Positions 61,941-64,000 of a DNA stretch of 64,000 nt are shown one piece after another (position 1 is the stretch's first letter; each line of letters opens with the position of its first letter). A program made the translations under genes and the position numbers. The DNA is taken from assembly GCA_036365455.1 (NCBI GenBank), contig JAWQUS010000020.1:2143001-2207000 (forward strand), in the 5' to 3' direction. The stretch comes from Macrosoma leucophasiata. Its lineage: Eukaryota > Arthropoda > Insecta > Lepidoptera > Hedylidae. The notes under the pieces were generated by a model that saw nothing but the letters and a program-made list of their open reading frames with translations, had not been told where the DNA came from and made no database searches.

Positions 61941-62131
61941 ACAAGTGAATGGTCGCCGGATTGTTCCAGCCGCAATAAGCTGCACTTTATTTCTGTTGAC
62001 CTACTTGCAAAGTTCTGTGGTGTTGGGACCGACGTTTTTATTCAGCACGTTCGTTTGATTACAATATAATCCAACATTTTTTTTAGATTCAACTTTAATT
62101 GCTGATAATTAGTGGTATGGTTTTAGTAGAC
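61941..62131 (+). repeat. Family U local repeat, copy 1
   Basis: GTCGCCGGATTGTTCCAGCC, TGACCTACTTGCAAAGTTCT and TAGTGGTATGGTTTTAGTA mark it. Confidence 0.8.
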
Positions 62132-62291
62132 CAATTTGTATTAAACAGTATTGTATTTTGCCTAATTGTGATCTCAATGGCAAGCGCATTGACACGGCAT
62201 GATTGCAAATCTGTCTTTTAATATTACCGTATTATGCTAACTGTTTAGCCATGGAGTAAGCCAGTAAGTGATACTTACAGATATAATAACG

Positions 62292-62424
62292 TTTTTTATG
62301 TAAGGAAGGTAGCAAACAAGCATGCAGCTCACATTGATATAAAGTGATGACTGCCATAAGTGATACATGCCTATAGACATCTACAAAAAACAGAGATGCG
62401 GATGCGTTGCCACCCCTAAGACCA
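62292..62424 (-). repeat. Family A tail half, rearranged
   Basis: AAGGTAGCAAACAAGCATGC onward; a short duplication (GATGACTGCCATAAGTGATA) interrupts the usual CTGCAGCC. Confidence 0.75.
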
Positions 62425-62529
62425 AAACTTCCAAACGAGGAATTCGTTGCGATTGAAGAAAACAAAATGTCTCAATAAATGATTAAAAACATTTGCACTC
62501 GAGCTTAAATGTTACATCGTGCAACCAAT

Positions 62530-62772
62530 TACCCGCATCAACAGTATAGGTCGCGTAACTTTGCAAGTGTAAAGCGGACGTTTCCAATTGCGAGTATATG
62601 GTTGCCGGATTGTTCCAACAATACGTTGCACTTTGTTTCTGTTGACCTACTTGCAGAGTTCTGTGGTGTTGGGATGAACGATTTCATTCAGCAAGTCTGC
62701 TTGAATACAAAATAATCAAACATTTTCTAGATTAAACATAAAACACTGTGAATTAGTGGTATAGTTTTAGTA
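62530..62772 (+). repeat. Family U local repeat, copy 2
   Basis: GTTGCCGGATTGTTCCAACA, TGACCTACTTGCAGAGTTCT and TTAGTGGTATAGTTTTAGTA. The upstream CATCAACAGTATAGGTCGCG is shared with copy 3. Confidence 0.8.
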
Positions 62773-62775
62773 ACC

Positions 62776-63024
62776 CTACTCTAAGTTGATGACGGAAATT
62801 ATGATAGGTTTTTCAGCTTTTAACACATTAGTTGGATCTGATGCGATGTAATTGATATCTCTTTTTGTATCAAAATTTCTAATCTTGCAAATCATTTCCG
62901 CTTTAGGCATTCCTGTTATTTCAATGTTGTTTGCTCGTGACCATTGATCTCTATCATCTAAATCCATCTGAAAACGGATGATTTCTGCCTGTACTATGGC
63001 GATCTCATTTGTCATTTGTTCCAC
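62776..63024 (-). pseudogene. LINE ORF1 coiled-coil fragment
   Basis: The minus-strand frame reads EIIRFQMDLDDRDQWSRANN then IEITGMPK, the end of a coiled coil and the start of the RNA-binding part common in moth CR1-like LINE ORF1. It diverges afterwards and is incomplete on both sides. Confidence 0.6.
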
Positions 63025-63150
63025 CTGTTTATACGGTTGTCAAGAGCTTTAACTGAATTCCTTTAGAGAGCTTTAAATGAAAAATCTTCCCTATAAATTC
63101 TTGTACCATTCTTAAACATTCCTACAGAGTCTCGGAGGCTGTTCATTTAA

Positions 63151-63435
63151 GATTTTTTTTTATGTCATGGAAGTGGCAAACAAGCATGCAGTTCACATTG
63201 ATGTTAAGTGATGACTGCAGCCTATAGACACTTACACAAAGACCAAGATCAAAATGCAGATGCGTAACCACTCTTGAGGCCTAAGGTGTTATGCCTCTGT
63301 GCCGGATATAACAGTGCCGTACATTGCCACCTGACCGGAACACGATAGTGCTGAACACTACCATTTAGCGGCAAGTATATTAATGTGGTGGTGCCTTCGC
63401 CCGCGAGCTCCGTCACTGGAGCTCTACCACCAGTA
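63151..63435 (-). repeat. Family A copy, near full length
   Basis: ATGTCATGGAAGTGGCAAAC to CTCTACCACCAGT; a few bases (AGGTAATGC) are missing at 63381. Confidence 0.92.
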
Positions 63436-63505
63436 AAAAAAATCTGAATCTGAAAAATGTATGGCACATGAATTTATAGGGAAGTTTTCAGATTCAGATT
63501 TTTTT
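63436..63505. repeat. Perfect 21-bp hairpin next to the A copy
   Basis: AAAAAAATCTGAATCTGAAA then A at 63436-63456 is the exact reverse complement of 63485-63505. Confidence 0.9.
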
Positions 63506-63679
63506 ACAATATTCTTAAGCATTCCTAAAGAGTCTCGGCTGTTCATTTCAGATCTACCAATCTTGACATCTTCAACCACTTATCCATCTGCGTCGGCAGG
63601 GAAGTTGCTCTGTTTGGGATAGGAATAGTTATTATACTAAAGCCAACTTAACATACTTACCCCAATCGTCAGTATAGTT

Positions 63680-63890
63680 GTTCGCAACATATCGCAAGTT
63701 TAAAACGGGTGTTCTGTGTTCTCAATTTCGAGTGGCTGGTCGCCGGATTGTTTTAACAATACGCTGCACTTTGAAACTGTCGACCTACTTGCAGAACTCT
63801 GTGGAACGATTTTATTATTTTTAATATAATATTTTAATGGTGTCGGTTGGCAGTCCGTTGTCGTAAATTATTTTTTTTAGATTAAAACTA
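63680..63890 (+). repeat. Family U local repeat, copy 3
   Basis: GTCAGTATAGTTGTTCGCAA, GGTCGCCGGATTGTTTTAAC and CGACCTACTTGCAGAACTCT. The middle is replaced by other sequence from about 63808. Confidence 0.75.
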
Positions 63891-64000
63891 ACTTTTTATG
63901 CGTGAGGAGTATCATTCTTAGGATTCTTCTCATCATTATAGATTATAGGTAGGCTTACCATAATTCCGAAGAGCCAAACCGGGACGCAGAAGAGAAAGAG

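Overview
The window looks like a gene-poor, repeat-packed stretch of a lepidopteran (moth or butterfly) nuclear genome. This is inferred from AT-rich spacers, dense tRNA- and 5S-derived SINEs, Helitron ends of the type common in moths, foldback MITEs, a Jockey-type LINE and a multi-exon C2H2 zinc-finger gene. There are no bacterial-type operons, CRISPR arrays or rRNA genes.

Layout. 1-10,240: a plus-strand C2H2 zinc-finger gene already under way at the left edge. Exons lie at about 1312-1656, 3115-3359 and 9274-9954, and the introns are stuffed with SINEs, Helitron relics, MITEs and a 5'-truncated RNase H-bearing LINE. About 12,180-12,447: a GC-rich block ending in a clean splice donor, probably the promoter and non-coding first exon of a gene whose coding part I cannot find here. 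12,450-35,620: repeats and unassigned AT-rich DNA. 35,637-41,933: an apparently full-length Jockey-type LINE with 5'UTR, ORF1, ORF2, 3'UTR and a 14-bp target-site duplication. 42,000-64,000: again repeats, including LINE 3' fragments on both strands, two Helitron ends and a 492-bp tandem duplication.

Repeat families (letters are mine and are used throughout). A: ~300-bp poly-A-tailed element, over 25 copies. B: tRNA-derived SINE with good A and B boxes. C: tRNA-like SINE that occurs as a mobile head-to-head inverted dimer and as a tandem dimer. D: ~290-bp MITE with 8-bp TSDs and GC-palindromic ends. E: 5S rRNA-derived SINE. F, H, S: dispersed repeats of unknown class. G, I and the unit at 59878: foldback MITEs. 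J: mariner-like MITE. K: TIR MITE. N, O: dispersed LINE-type or unknown repeats. P and the unit at 31529: hAT-type MITEs. R: another tRNA-derived SINE. U: local three-copy repeat.

The most unusual item is family C. Two independent insertions (6830-7169 and 46301-46679) carry two tRNA-like units in opposite orientation around one shared core, each flanked by its own 12- or 15-bp target-site duplication. The foldback form itself therefore appears to transpose. All boundaries come from reading the sequence by eye; family names beyond the motifs cited are inference.
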